A stretch of DNA of 64,000 bases from Phormidium tenue FACHB-1050 (GCF_014696925.1 NZ_JACJQY010000022.1:17500-81499); one strand, 5' to 3'; shown: positions 42,609 to 51,981, counted from the first letter of the stretch. Notes: generated by a model from the letters alone, not told the origin. Made by a program: numbers and translations.

Positions 42609-43616
42609 TCATACGAAATCTACAACATCTTTCCATTGTTCAGATTCTGTAATTAGAGGAGCCTCTAGCTCCAGAGGCAATGCTTCTGTAATGTCTTGCG
42701 TCACATTTCCACCCGAAAATTCTAGGGTAAAAGCTGTAGACCCCGCAGGTAACCTAAAACGCATCAACGCAGGCACTCCAAAGTTATACTCTTCGCAAAC
42801 TGCTCCTGCCTGATTAAGAATCCTTCCATAATGCGTAACTATCGTTTCCGCAGAGACAAATTCTTTGAAAATCTGTTCCAAAATCTGAATGTCATCTGCA
42901 ACTTGATAATCCCAGAGATCAATTTCCCGACCTGCGGCATCTTTGACAAAGCTTCCTTCAAACATATTATCTAGTTCTTCCAGTTGCTTTTCATCAATCT
43001 CGTTGCCAACTCCAATCAATAAGAGCTTGATAAACGGTTTCGTTTGATCAGCAATTTCTAGCGCATATTTAAAGCAGTATTCCTTGACATCTTCAAGATC
43101 TTCGATAATGCCATCGGTGATCATCAGACAGATCGCCGCAGGTTGCTTTACACCGATCGCTGGTGCATCTTTATATTTGTTAATGAAATATCGTAAAGGC
43201 GGTAATAGTTTCGTTCCTGTTCCCCAAGGAATTTTGGGCCCTTTGATCGCAATTTGCTCGATCTCTTCACCACTAAAACTACCCAGATCTTCGATCAGTT
43301 CACCTGCTGCACCGCAAGCCCAGTTGAGCAAGTCAACTTTACCCGTTGCCGCAAAATTAGCAAGATACTTGACCATCACCCTTGCTACTGGCTCAACGAC
43401 GTTGTTCGTAACGGCGGCACTTGCAAAAAAGCTACTGACAACACCACTGATGCCATACATTTTTTTCATCGAGGCAGAACCATCTAGGGCTAAGCCAACT
43501 CTTGCGCCTTCAATGTCTGGAACCATCAGAATAGTTGCAACGATGTCAATATCTCCGTTGTTTTGGGGATAAACATTGACTTCACCAAAGGGTTGAACGA
43601 CACTTTTTAACTGCAT
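42609..43616 (-). CDS. Soluble vWA domain protein
   Basis: 335 residues, no signal or membrane segment. MIDAS motif LALDGSASMKKMYG and LMITDGIIEDLEDV; also GTGTKLLPPLRYFINKY and IDLWDYQVADDIQILEQIF. These segments match the N-terminal half of the neighbouring 751-residue protein, so the two are paralogues. The pattern is similar in style to TerY-type vWA proteins of stress-response loci (inference). It is the first gene of the pair; a branched repeat separates them. Confidence 0.82.
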   Translation of the reverse strand: MQLKSVVQPFGEVNVYPQNNGDIDIVATILMVPDIEGARVGLALDGSASMKKMYGISGVVSSFFASAAVTNNVVEPVARVMVKYLANFAATGKVDLLNWACGAAGELIEDLGSFSGEEIEQIAIKGPKIPWGTGTKLLPPLRYFINKYKDAPAIGVKQPAAICLMITDGIIEDLEDVKEYCFKYALEIADQTKPFIKLLLIGVGNEIDEKQLEELDNMFEGSFVKDAAGREIDLWDYQVADDIQILEQIFKEFVSAETIVTHYGRILNQAGAVCEEYNFGVPALMRFRLPAGSTAFTLEFSGGNVTQDITEALPLELEAPLITESEQWKDVVDFV

Positions 43617-43802
43617 ACTCGGACTCTCTGATATTTCACATCAAAATAGTAACGTATATGGCTTTAACTAGAGGCAATTTCGCTAAAAACCAAAGGTATT
43701 ATTACATCACATTAAATTCATGGTTATTCTGCTTAGCAAATGGCAGACGGTGGGCGATCGCTACACAAGAAGACTTTGAATCGAACAACTTACAGTTAGA
43801 TA

Positions 43803-43811
43803 TGCTATATT
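43803..43811 (+). promoter_or_regulatory. Possible extended -10 element of ssrA
   Basis: TGCTATATT lies 11 bp before the mapped mature 5' end of the tmRNA. A TTGAAT at 43776-43781 is too far for an ideal -35 box, so the extended -10 may carry the promoter. Confidence 0.4.
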
Positions 43812-43821
43812 TGGATCATAA

Positions 43822-44210
43822 GGGATCGTAAGGGTTTCGACGTGTTAGTAGAAGCTATCCCTTGATGCAGGTCGAGAGCGGGCTATCTCTCGTAAATCAA
43901 TGGCTCAAACAAGTACATGCGAACAACATTGTATCTTTCTCTCGTAAAGCAGCTCCAGTAGCAGCCTAAGAACCAAACTTTTCGGTTTCGAGGAGTGTTG
44001 TATGACTCCGTTAAATGCACCACTCAACCCCTCAACGGATGCTGTGACTAGCTTTCTCTGATAGGCTTTTCGCTTAAGACTTTATCAGTGCATCTCCCAT
44101 TGCTAGAGATAAATAGCAGTTCCCTCCACGAGGATTAGATTGGATAAACCTGTGAATGACTGGGAGGTTAGGCGCTAGTGCGGACGGCAGTTCGACTCTG
44201 CCCGATTCCA
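43822..44210 (+). ncRNA. ssrA: Transfer-messenger RNA
   Basis: The acceptor stem forms between GGGATCG (43822-43828) and CGATTCC (44203-44209) with one G-U pair, and A44210 is the discriminator; CCA is not encoded (TTA follows). The 5' part GTAAGGGTTTCGACG is the usual tmRNA D-region, and the T-arm is GGCAG-TTCGACT-CTGCC. The tag frame runs 43919-43969: ANNIVSFSRKAAPVAA then TAA, the cyanobacterial degradation tag. It rescues stalled ribosomes. One-piece (not permuted) form. Confidence 0.96.
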
Positions 44211-44221
44211 TTAACCTAAAT

Positions 44222-44254
44222 AAAAAAGGCACTTGCTCAGCAAGTGCCTTTTTT
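44222..44254 (+). terminator. ssrA intrinsic terminator
   Basis: Perfect 16-bp arms AAAAAAGGCACTTGCT around C with a T tract. Confidence 0.88.
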
Positions 44255-44293
44255 ATTGCAAACTGCTATGAAATACTCAGGATTAGCAAAGAA

Positions 44294-44890
44294 GTGCGTA
44301 AACAAGTATTTACAAATTCTCAATATCTAAAGCAGTTAATTATTGTATTTAGCCTACCTGCGATTATCGGTATGAGCTTTGTGCAGATGATTCCTAGTTG
44401 GGAAATAGTCAAGCCGATCGCCATATTGATATTTTTAATTATGGTTATAGGGTTTGCCTTCAGGTGGCGATCGCAGACAGATCGCAACCAAAGAGTTATG
44501 TTATTTCGCCCATTTATCTTTTTTCCTTTTTTAGCGATTTTCACTTTAGCCGTATCATTTTTTTTGTTAGTCAATTTAGCGATCGCCTATCTGGATTACC
44601 ATCCTGTCACAACGTATCAGTTTCCAGATTTACCCACAACTTTGTACATTTACGAAAACACCTGTTTTCCCCCTGATAGTCGGACTGAGTGCAATTATTA
44701 TTCCACTGAAATTAGGCGTAGGGTATGGATTTTTCCAGTTACGACAACGCTATTATCTTGTCCTTGCTTTTTTGAAAAGCCGATTCTGCGAGGTGATATC
44801 GCAACTTTTCCGATTGAAGCAAGCCGCGACAAATCTAAGCTAGCTGTCTCTATAGATATGAGGTATGGCAAAGTAGTAGAGGGTAGCTAA
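44294..44890 (+). CDS. Small membrane protein of unknown function
   Basis: The open frame extends back into the tmRNA gene, which cannot be coding. The first plausible start after the tmRNA terminator is GTG 44294 (VRKQVFTNSQYLK), giving 198 residues; no good ATG is available. Three hydrophobic helices are visible: IIVFSLPAIIGMSFVQM, PIAILIFLIMVIGFAF and FIFFPFLAIFTLAVSFFLLVNLAIAYL. The C-terminal ~90 residues are soluble, with three cysteines. Family not recognised. The gene is followed 18 bp later by a DUF29 gene. Confidence 0.55.
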   Translation: MRKQVFTNSQYLKQLIIVFSLPAIIGMSFVQMIPSWEIVKPIAILIFLIMVIGFAFRWRSQTDRNQRVMLFRPFIFFPFLAIFTLAVSFFLLVNLAIAYLDYHPVTTYQFPDLPTTLYIYENTCFPPDSRTECNYYSTEIRRRVWIFPVTTTLLSCPCFFEKPILRGDIATFPIEASRDKSKLAVSIDMRYGKVVEGS

Positions 44891-44908
44891 ATTGATGAGG
44901 TGATCTTG

Positions 44909-45412
44909 ATGCTGCAATCAGAAGTAAATCAAACATTGCAAGGCGATCGCTCTGATAATCTCGCTGGCAATCAAGCTGAGGCTATTAATCAATATGAGCA
45001 AGATTTTTACGCTTGGACGCAATATCAATCAGAATTTTTGCGTTTGGGTAAATGGCAGGAGCTAGATATTAAAAATTTGGTAGAGGAGATTTTATCGTTG
45101 GGTAGGCAGCAAAAGCAGGAACTCCGCAATCGTCTAGGAATTTTAATTGGGCATTTATTAAAGTGGGACTACCAGCCAGAATTGCGTAGTAAAAGTTGGA
45201 GAGCTACTATTCGTGAACAACGGGATGAAATTTTAGAAATTTTGCAAGAGAATCCCAGTTTAAAGCCTTATCTTGATGAAGCTGTTCAAAAAGGATTTCG
45301 CCAAGGGATTAACTTAGTTTTAAAAGAAACTCCCCTTGATCTGAATGACTTGCCTACAGAATGTCCCTATGCGATCTCCCAAATCCTCGATCTACTATTC
45401 CCTTTTGATTAA
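44909..45412 (+). CDS. DUF29 family protein
   Basis: A GTG at 44900 is also in frame, but ATG 44909 has GAGG at the right distance and is preferred (167 residues). DUF29 core YEQDFYAWTQYQSEFLRLG, LVEEILSLGRQQKQELRNR, HLLKWDYQPELRSKSW. It is the closest paralogue of the protein at 8058-8537. Function unknown. Confidence 0.85.
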   Translation: MLQSEVNQTLQGDRSDNLAGNQAEAINQYEQDFYAWTQYQSEFLRLGKWQELDIKNLVEEILSLGRQQKQELRNRLGILIGHLLKWDYQPELRSKSWRATIREQRDEILEILQENPSLKPYLDEAVQKGFRQGINLVLKETPLDLNDLPTECPYAISQILDLLFPFD

Positions 45413-45677
45413 AACATTTCTAGCCAGTCAGCGCGTTTAGTACGAAGCGTCCCAATTTTTGCGCTATTCCTTAAGGAGTGTCTTGGGGCAGTTTCGGTAA
45501 ATTTAAAAAATTTAAAATAAATTTAATTAATTAATAAAAAGCTGAAAATCCTTGCTAAACATTGCGATCGCTCTATTACAAGCATCAGAAAAGCCTGTTA
45601 ATTTTGCAGCGTTAACTTCTTGACGTTTCTATAAACTTTGCGTCAAACTGTCTAGTAATTCAATAGCTAGAACCAGC

Positions 45678-45914
45678 ATGGAAACTCTGGAATTCATTAT
45701 TTACCCAGATGGACGAGTCGAAGAGCGTGTCACAGGCATTGTCGGTTCTAGTTGTGCTGAGGTGACGGCAGCGATCGAAGCAAAGCTCGGTATCGTGGCT
45801 CATCGAGAGTTAACATCCGAAAACTTTGCTCAACAGCAATTCACATCACAGTCGACTACGCAATTCGATCGCGTGTCTGACATAGACGCTTCTAGCTTTA
45901 GCCAGTGGCAATAA
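45678..45914 (+). CDS. DUF2997 family protein
   Basis: 78 residues. METLEFIIYPDGRVEERVTGIVGSSCAEVTAAIEAKLG is the DUF2997 domain. In cyanobacteria it commonly precedes ycf35 and a ferredoxin gene, as here. Small soluble protein, function unknown. The spacing to ycf35 is 81 bp. Confidence 0.85.
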   Translation: METLEFIIYPDGRVEERVTGIVGSSCAEVTAAIEAKLGIVAHRELTSENFAQQQFTSQSTTQFDRVSDIDASSFSQWQ

Positions 45915-45995
45915 AACACAGAAAATCCAATGTTTCACTTTATAAAATAAAAATTTTCGTCCATTAGCCATTTAGTCGTAGTCAGGATAATCCCT

Positions 45996-46382
45996 ATGTC
46001 ACATTTTAGCCAAGTAAAAACCCAAATCCGCAGTCTTGAGCCTTTGCAAAAGGCTCTCACTGATTTAGGAGTCAACTGGAAATCTGGGGCTTCTCCCATG
46101 CGCGGACATGAAGGCACAACCACATCGGCTGAAGTGGTAATTGAGCAAGCCAATGGTTACGATGTAGGCTTTCAGTGGAATGGTTCTGAGTATGCCCTAG
46201 TTGCTGATATGCAGTTTTGGCAACAGCCTTGGACTGTTGAGAGCTTTTTGAGAAAGGTAACTCAGGGCTATGCGATCGCCACAGTCATGGGTGAATCTAG
46301 TGAGCAAGGCTTTAGCCTGTCCGAGCAGCAAGTCCGCGAAGATGGATCAGTACGTCTCGTTCTCCAACGTTGGAATGGATAA
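45996..46382 (+). CDS. ycf35: Ycf35 / DUF1257 protein
   Basis: 128 residues. MSHFSQVKTQIRSLEPLQKALTDLG and YDVGFQWNGSEYALVADMQFW are typical of the Ycf35/DUF1257 family, conserved in cyanobacteria and some plastids. Function is unknown, but the gene's stop overlaps the start of a ferredoxin gene by 8 bp, suggesting translational coupling. Confidence 0.92.
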   Translation: MSHFSQVKTQIRSLEPLQKALTDLGVNWKSGASPMRGHEGTTTSAEVVIEQANGYDVGFQWNGSEYALVADMQFWQQPWTVESFLRKVTQGYAIATVMGESSEQGFSLSEQQVREDGSVRLVLQRWNG

Positions 46383-46773
46383 TTCGTCTGTAGAAACAGC
46401 GATAAAAACTAGTTCAGAGTCAGAGATAAGCGATCGCTCTGGCTTTGAACCTGAACTTGGCGGCGAATTGCGGCAAAATGCTGTATTCGTTGATGAAACT
46501 GTCTGTATTGGTTGTGGTCATTGCGCCCATACTGCGAGTAGCACTTTCTTTTTAGAAGAAGACTATGGACGCGCTAGGGTAATCGCCCAAGATGGTGATG
46601 AAGAAGAATTGGTGCAAGAGGCGATCGATACTTGTCCTGTGGACTGCATCGCTTGGGTTAATTACAACGACCTCAATAAACTTGAAGAAGCTAGAAAGCA
46701 TCAAATTATTCAAAATTTAGGAATTATTGGCGATGGTGCAGCTTTGCGCCGTGCCATCAATTCACAAACCTAA
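46375..46773 (+). CDS. [4Fe-4S]-type ferredoxin
   Basis: I choose ATG 46375, which overlaps the ycf35 end (ATGGATAA); an upstream in-frame ATG at 46270 is deep inside ycf35. The product has 132 residues: a disordered acidic N-terminus (1-30), then NAVFVDETVCIGCGHCAHTASSTFF and DTCPVDCI. Cysteines C-x2-C-x2-C plus the CP cysteine can hold one cluster; the usual fourth position of the first motif is Ala. A helical C-terminus follows. It is coupled to ycf35 and DUF2997 in one operon. Confidence 0.9.
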   Translation: MDNSSVETAIKTSSESEISDRSGFEPELGGELRQNAVFVDETVCIGCGHCAHTASSTFFLEEDYGRARVIAQDGDEEELVQEAIDTCPVDCIAWVNYNDLNKLEEARKHQIIQNLGIIGDGAALRRAINSQT

Positions 46774-46800
46774 AAGGGGGACGCAAAGCGTCCCCCTTTT
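46772..46800. terminator. Core-type terminator after the ferredoxin gene
   Basis: Perfect 13-bp arms AAAAGGGGGACGC around AAA. The first arm overlaps the end of the ferredoxin stop codon. Confidence 0.8.
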
Positions 46801-46804
46801 AGCT

Positions 46805-46839
46805 AAAAAAGAAGCGGTGAAATGCACCGCTTCTTTTTT
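46805..46839. terminator. Terminator of the RRM protein gene
   Basis: 15-bp arms AAAAAAGAAGCGGTG and complement, loop AAATG; symmetrical A and T runs make it usable from both sides. It is three bases from the stop of the minus-strand RRM gene. Confidence 0.85.
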
Positions 46840-46841
46840 AT

Positions 46842-47171
46842 TTAGTAACGACGACCGCCGCCACCACCAGAAGGACGACCACCGCCGCCCTTAAAGCCAC
46901 CTCTACCGCCACCAAAGGAATCGGAGCTTTCGCGAGGCTTAGCCTTATTAACCTTAAGCGCACGACCCATCCATTCGGCTTCGTCTAGTGCTTCGATCGC
47001 AGCATCTTCTTCCTTTTCATCGGTCATTTCCACAAAAGCGAAACCGCGTGGACGACCAGACTCACGATCAATCGGTAGATGAACGCGGGTGATTTTGCCA
47101 TATTCTGCAAATACGGCTTTCAAATCATCTTCTGTAACCTCGTAAGAGAGATTACCAACATAAATAGACAT
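46842..47171 (-). CDS. RRM-type RNA-binding protein (cyanobacterial Rbp)
   Basis: 109 residues. One RRM (about 1-80) with RNP2 IYVGNLSY and RNP1 RGFAFVEM, followed by a Gly-rich tail (FGGGRGGFKGGGGRPSGGGG). These small proteins are often cold-induced in cyanobacteria and bind mRNAs, some of them for thylakoid proteins. The long upstream region fits a regulated 5' leader (inference). Confidence 0.93.
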   Translation of the reverse strand: MSIYVGNLSYEVTEDDLKAVFAEYGKITRVHLPIDRESGRPRGFAFVEMTDEKEEDAAIEALDEAEWMGRALKVNKAKPRESSDSFGGGRGGFKGGGGRPSGGGGGRRY

Positions 47172-47697
47172 AATACTTGCTTCAACAATCAGATATGTGT
47201 AGAGATAGAGATTTCGGAAAGAAGGCTGACACGATGAAACAGAAGACGACTGTCAATACTGAAAACAAACATGCGATCTAGAAATACTCATCCGCACATA
47301 TTCTAGCGTAGTCATCTTCAATTAGTCGCTGATCTGGAAAATATTTACGATAGCTCAGCAAATTACAACACAAAGCGCTGTAAAAATCCGAAATGAGAAA
47401 TAATACCTATGTCCTCTGATTTTTAGCGGTTTTAGGGGATCTATGGGTGAAATTTGTTGATTAGTTTTTCTATGTAAAATCGTATTGTAAGATACCGTTT
47501 TATATGAATTGCAACAATCATCAAATATCTGATTTGCGATCGCTTTTGTAAAAGTAAAACCTCTAAATAATCGGAAGCAATCAATAGAGAATAAATAATT
47601 AACTAAGTGTTTTCCATCACTTGTTTTCTGTTTTATAGAGATCGTTAAACAAGAAAAAGGGGCGCAAAGCGCCCCTTTTTCTTGTTTAGTTAAAAAT
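47172..47697. other. 526-bp gap upstream of the RRM gene
   Basis: Between the RRM gene start and the DoxX gene end, both minus strand. Contains the likely long leader/promoter region of the RRM gene, a solitary family C-type end (TACAACACAAAGCGCTGTA, 47364-47382), and a core-type hairpin at 47646-47688 (TAAACAAGAAAAAGGGGCGC around AAA) that terminates the DoxX gene. No gene seen. Confidence 0.55.
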
Positions 47698-48225
47698 TTA
47701 CTTATTAATAGTAACTTTTACGGGTTGAGCGATCGCATCAACATCAGCAGGGACTGACAAAAATCTATCTAAGGCTTTAGCAATCAGCGTATCGATCGCA
47801 TATTTGCCACCGCCATAAATGGCAAAAAATGCAAAAGATGCAGCATAAAGTAATGACAGCTCTAGCGACGGAATAAAGAATCCGCTAGTCAAAATATGAT
47901 GATAGTTGGCTACCAACATGGTTGCAAATAACCCTAGGGCGGCTGGTCTAGTTAAAAAGCCTAGGACTAGTAGTGGAGAAGCAACTACTTCTGTAATTGC
48001 AGCACAGTAGGCAAAAAAGATGGGAAATGGGATGCCAATAGCCGCTACATAGGATTCAGCAAAATCAGATATGTCATCAAGTTTATCGAACCCGTGATGC
48101 ACCATGACCGTACCTAAAACAACTCTTAGGAGTAACAATGCTCCTTGTGTAAGCGATACAGGCGCTGAGTCTGAACTCAAAACTAGGCGAGAGATAGCAG
48201 CAGCAATGCGAGTGGTATTGTTCAT
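47698..48225 (-). CDS. DoxX family membrane protein
   Basis: 175 residues with four predicted helices. DoxX signature elements: LLLRVVLGTVMVHHGFDKL, FFAYCAAITEVVASPLLVLGFLTRPAALGL, and a C-terminal helix with SLLYAASFAFFAIYGGGKYAID. DoxX proteins sit in the membrane and are linked to redox or thiol stress in some bacteria; role here unknown. Single gene. Confidence 0.9.
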   Translation of the reverse strand: MNNTTRIAAAISRLVLSSDSAPVSLTQGALLLLRVVLGTVMVHHGFDKLDDISDFAESYVAAIGIPFPIFFAYCAAITEVVASPLLVLGFLTRPAALGLFATMLVANYHHILTSGFFIPSLELSLLYAASFAFFAIYGGGKYAIDTLIAKALDRFLSVPADVDAIAQPVKVTINK

Positions 48226-48500
48226 GTCGGCGCACCTAGTTAATAAAAGTTAATCAATCGAAATAATTTATTACGTATATACATTAATCTTAACATAAGT
48301 TTTTATAATACAACTCATCCAAAAATTAAAAAAGTATTGAGGCTTATAGGGTCTTGACATTCTTTGGGTTGGATGACGAGCGAAAATCTTTGTCAAGCAT
48401 TTGACATTTTCGTTGTGCTACGATCGCAAACTAAGCAATCTTTATGTATTGCATACAACATTAAAATCCTAAGAAATTCTCAACTATTAGAGCGAAGATT

Positions 48501-49589
48501 ATGTCCGCATTGCCCGCCATTGCCGTTCTTGCGATTCTGATTTTGGTTCATGAACTCGGTCACTTTATGGCTGCTCGTGTACAGGGCATTCATGTCAATC
48601 GATTTTCGATTGGGTTTGGCCCCGTGTTGTGGAAATATCAAGGCAAACAAACAGAGTATGCACTGCGGGCAATTCCCCTTGGTGGTTATGTTGGCTTTCC
48701 TGATGATGATGAAGAGAGCAACATTCCTGCCGATGATCCCAACTTAATGAAAAATCGTCCGATCATGGATCGAGCGATCGTGATCAGTGCAGGCGTGATT
48801 GCCAATTTTGTTTTTGCTTACTTAGTCTTATTAGTAATGACTTTGAGTGTGGGTATCGGCACAGTCGATCAACCAGGGGTAAGAATTACGAAAATCCTTG
48901 ATCTAAATGCACCTGCCGCCGTTTCAGGTTTGCAAGCTGGCGATATCGTCTTATCAGCAAATGGTACAAAATTTGATACGAGCCTCACTACTCTTGATCG
49001 CTTTCAATCATTGATTTCTAAAAATGCCAATCAAAGTGTTGATTTACAAGTCATGCGTGATGGCAAGTTATTACAAGTACCAATCTTGCCCGATGGCGAA
49101 TCAGGAAAAGGTCGCATCGGTGTGAGACTAGACTTCACTGGTAAGCCCCACCGCCGTTCCGTACATAGTATTGGTGAAGCTTTCGATAACGCTACCCAGA
49201 GTTTTGAGCGCTTAGTGGTGATGACTGTTCAAGGTTTAAAACAATTGGCGACCAATTTCCAAAATACGGCATCACAACTATCGGGCCCCGTCGCGATCGT
49301 GGCGATGGGTTCAGAATTGGTTAAGTCAGATGCAGCGGCGCTATTTGATTTCACCGCGATCATCAGTATTAACCTTGCGATCATTAACATTTTGCCTTTG
49401 CCAGCCCTTGATGGTGGTCAATTAGTATTTTTGCTCATTGAAGCTTTGCGCGGCGGCAAGCCTCTACCTGAAGAATTACAAAACAATGTCATGCAAGGCG
49501 GCTTAGTAATCTTGCTCGGTTTAGGTGTAGTGATGATCTTTAAAGACTCATTTAACTTACTTCAGCAAAGTGGGCTAAGTCCTCTGTAG
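48501..49589 (+). CDS. RseP-type site-2 (M50) membrane metalloprotease
   Basis: 362 residues. Zinc site HELGHFMAAR at residues 17-26 in the first helix and the second motif NILPLPALDGGQLVF in the third; a PDZ domain (about 120-200) with GLQAGDIVLSANG between. The C-terminal helix ends the protein. Site-2 proteases cut membrane-bound anti-sigma factors or other regulators. No cognate regulator gene is adjacent; a small 49643-49695 hairpin follows. Confidence 0.93.
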   Translation: MSALPAIAVLAILILVHELGHFMAARVQGIHVNRFSIGFGPVLWKYQGKQTEYALRAIPLGGYVGFPDDDEESNIPADDPNLMKNRPIMDRAIVISAGVIANFVFAYLVLLVMTLSVGIGTVDQPGVRITKILDLNAPAAVSGLQAGDIVLSANGTKFDTSLTTLDRFQSLISKNANQSVDLQVMRDGKLLQVPILPDGESGKGRIGVRLDFTGKPHRRSVHSIGEAFDNATQSFERLVVMTVQGLKQLATNFQNTASQLSGPVAIVAMGSELVKSDAAALFDFTAIISINLAIINILPLPALDGGQLVFLLIEALRGGKPLPEELQNNVMQGGLVILLGLGVVMIFKDSFNLLQQSGLSPL

Positions 49590-49642
49590 CCAAAGCTTTG
49601 CTTACCAATAAGGTGTAGTGATCGCCAAATGTATCAAGACAT

Positions 49643-49695
49643 AAAACCCAAAAGAGAGTGGCGGCGCTCCGCGCCGCCACTCTCTTTTGGGTTTT
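49643..49695. repeat. Core-type palindrome, B-like
   Basis: Perfect 25-bp arms AAAACCCAAAAGAGAGTGGC and onward to GGCGC-TCC-GCGCC. The flanks GTATCAAGACATAAAACCC and GGGTTTTGATTTTGGCTG resemble the inner flanks of family B, but the TATAGC ends are lost. It lies after the protease gene. Confidence 0.7.
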
Positions 49696-49848
49696 GATTT
49701 TGGCTGGAGATAGCAGTACTACTAAGTGCTGCCTTTCTTTTTGTATTGATGATTACTACAAGTGGTCATAAATACAAAGTTTTTTGACAAATTCACGCAT
49801 AATAGATAAAGAAATAATAAGTTTTTCGATCAACTCGATACATCACCC

Positions 49849-51642
49849 ATGTCTCTCCCTATTCGTAATGTCGCCATCATCGCCCACGTCGATCACGGCA
49901 AAACCACTTTAGTTGACGCACTCCTCAGACAGTCAGGCGCTTTTCGCGAAGGCGAAGCCCTTGTCGAATGCGTGATGGACTCCAACGACTTAGAGCGTGA
50001 GCGCGGTATTACCATCCTTTCCAAAAATACTGCCGTTAAATATAAAGATACGCTGATTAATATTGTTGACACCCCAGGACACGCTGACTTTGGCGGCGAA
50101 GTTGAGCGCGTACTTGGCATGGTCGAAGGTTGTTTGCTGATCGTTGATGCCAATGAAGGACCTATGCCCCAAACTCGCTTTGTGTTGAAAAAAGCGTTGG
50201 AAAAAGGCTTGCGACCTTTAGTCGTTATTAATAAGATCGATCGCGAATTTGCCGATCCCCACGTCGCTGTCAGCAAAGTTCTTGATCTATTCCTCGAACT
50301 CGGTGCAGATGATGACCAGTGCGACTTCCCCTACCTATTTGCATCAGGCATGGGGGGCTTTGCGAAGGAACAGCTCGAAGATGAAGGCAAAGATATGAAG
50401 CCTTTGTTTGAAGCAATTTTGCACCATGTATCGCCTCCCGTTGGCAATCCCGACAAGCCTTTGCAGTTGCAAGTTACCACCCTTGATTATTCCGAATATC
50501 TCGGTCGAATTGTAATAGGCAAAATCCACAACGGTACGATTACCTCTGGTCAGCAAGCGGCTTTGATTGCTGAAGATGGTTCGATTGTTAAAGGCAAAAT
50601 CACCAAACTGCTAGGATTTGATGGGTTAAAACGAGTTGAGCTACAAACCTCATCCGCAGGTAACATTGTCGCTGTTTCGGGGTTTGCCACCGCCAACATC
50701 GGTGAAACGATTACCTGTCCTAACGAGCCTTTAGCACTACCAATGATCAAAGTGGACGAACCCACTTTGCAGATGACCTTTTGCGTTAATGACTCACCCT
50801 TTGTTGGTCAAGAAGGCAAATTAGTCACTACTCGCCAAGTACGCGATCGCCTATTGCGCGAACTCGAAACCAACGTAGCGCTACGTGTCACCGAAGATCC
50901 TGAATCCCCCGATCGCTTTGCGGTAGCTGGACGCGGTGAATTGCACTTGGGTATCTTGATCGAGACGATGCGTCGTGAAGGCTATGAGTTCCAAGTAACT
51001 CAGCCTCAAGTTATTTACCGCGAAATCAATGGTCAAAAATGTGAACCCTACGAAGCTCTAGTTCTGGATGTGCCTGAAGATGCTGTCGGTGGATGTATCG
51101 AGCGTCTTGGTCAACGTCGTGCCGAAATGATCGATATGCAAATGTCTAGTACTGGACGCTCTCAGCTAGAATTCGTCGTTCCTGCTCGCGGCTTGATTGG
51201 CTTCCGTGGCGATTTCATGCGTGCAACCCGTGGCGCTGGCATCATGAACCATAGCTTCCTCGATTACCGTCCTGCGGCTGGCGAAATTAGCGCCCGTCGG
51301 AATGGCGTACTGATCTCCTTTGAAGAAGGCGTGGCAACTGAGTTCTCCTTGAAGAATGCAGAAGATCGCGGTGTTTTCTTCATTAAACCTGGTACTAAGG
51401 TTTATAAGGGCATGATCATTGGCGAAAATAATCGTCCTCAGGATATGGAACTGAACGTCTGTAAGAGCAAGCAGCTTACTAACATGCGTGCGGCTGGTGC
51501 TGATGACATTGTGCAGTTGCAAGCCCCGATCGAAATGAGCCTCGAACGTGCCTTGGAATACATTGGTTCCGATGAAATTCTTGAGGTCACTCCTGAATCA
51601 ATTCGTTTACGCAAGATGACCAAGAAATTTGCGAAGCGCTAA
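49849..51642 (+). CDS. typA: Translational GTPase TypA/BipA
   Basis: 597 residues. G1 AHVDHGKTT, switch [17 protein letters not shown]4 NKID. The EF-G-like domains III and V and the BipA-specific C-terminal domain (about 480-590, [16 protein letters not shown]...RKNG type) are present. TypA associates with ribosomes under stress and cold and in 50S assembly. Single gene. Confidence 0.96.
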   Translation: MSLPIRNVAIIAHVDHGKTTLVDALLRQSGAFREGEALVECVMDSNDLERERGITILSKNTAVKYKDTLINIVDTPGHADFGGEVERVLGMVEGCLLIVDANEGPMPQTRFVLKKALEKGLRPLVVINKIDREFADPHVAVSKVLDLFLELGADDDQCDFPYLFASGMGGFAKEQLEDEGKDMKPLFEAILHHVSPPVGNPDKPLQLQVTTLDYSEYLGRIVIGKIHNGTITSGQQAALIAEDGSIVKGKITKLLGFDGLKRVELQTSSAGNIVAVSGFATANIGETITCPNEPLALPMIKVDEPTLQMTFCVNDSPFVGQEGKLVTTRQVRDRLLRELETNVALRVTEDPESPDRFAVAGRGELHLGILIETMRREGYEFQVTQPQVIYREINGQKCEPYEALVLDVPEDAVGGCIERLGQRRAEMIDMQMSSTGRSQLEFVVPARGLIGFRGDFMRATRGAGIMNHSFLDYRPAAGEISARRNGVLISFEEGVATEFSLKNAEDRGVFFIKPGTKVYKGMIIGENNRPQDMELNVCKSKQLTNMRAAGADDIVQLQAPIEMSLERALEYIGSDEILEVTPESIRLRKMTKKFAKR

Positions 51643-51660
51643 ATTTCTAATAATTTTCGC

Positions 51661-51695
51661 AAAGTAAAAGGGGCGCAATGCGCCCCTTTTACTTT
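51661..51695. terminator. typA terminator, core type
   Basis: Perfect 16-bp arms AAAGTAAAAGGGGCGC around AAT, with T/A-rich flanks. Confidence 0.82.
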
Positions 51696-51757
51696 ATAGG
51701 TTTATATTTGCTAAACTATCTTCTAAAGTTTTAAGGCTATTCCCTAACCATTTACTT

Positions 51758-51925
51758 ATGCACCAAGTTGTCCTCGAAATATCTGGAAGTCGTAAAGTGC
51801 ATGTTATTTCAGAACATGCAACTAAGGAGGAAGCTCTGGATAAGTATATCAAGCTGGTAGAAGCAAACAAGGGATCGCCAATTACAACCAAAGGGAAATA
51901 TTCAATTCGCAAAAAGCCTGAATAG
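51758..51925 (+). CDS. Small ORF, 55 residues, unknown
   Basis: ATG 51758 to TAG 51925 encodes MHQVVLEISGSRKVHVISEH followed by a helix (ATKEEALDKYIKLVEANKG) and a basic end SIRKKPE. Composition (alternating beta then amphipathic helix), balanced codon use and isolation from other genes make it look real. It lies 56 bp before the DnaJ-TPR gene on the same strand. Family not recognised. Confidence 0.55.
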   Translation: MHQVVLEISGSRKVHVISEHATKEEALDKYIKLVEANKGSPITTKGKYSIRKKPE

Positions 51926-51981
51926 CCATAAATTTTTAATCAGTCCTGTTGTCGGCTTCTTAAATCATTAAATTTCACTTC

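Noticed and set aside
44156..44293. Coding sequence starting inside the tmRNA gene
   Set aside because: The acceptor and T-arm of ssrA and its terminator occupy this part, so the membrane protein must start later.
45413..45677. Small RNA or gene between DUF29 and DUF2997 genes
   Set aside because: Only AT-rich spacer without hairpin or open frame was seen.
48361..48500. Promoter boxes (TTGACA copies near 48357 and 48409) for the site-2 protease gene
   Set aside because: No -10 box at an acceptable distance could be paired with either, so I do not call a promoter.
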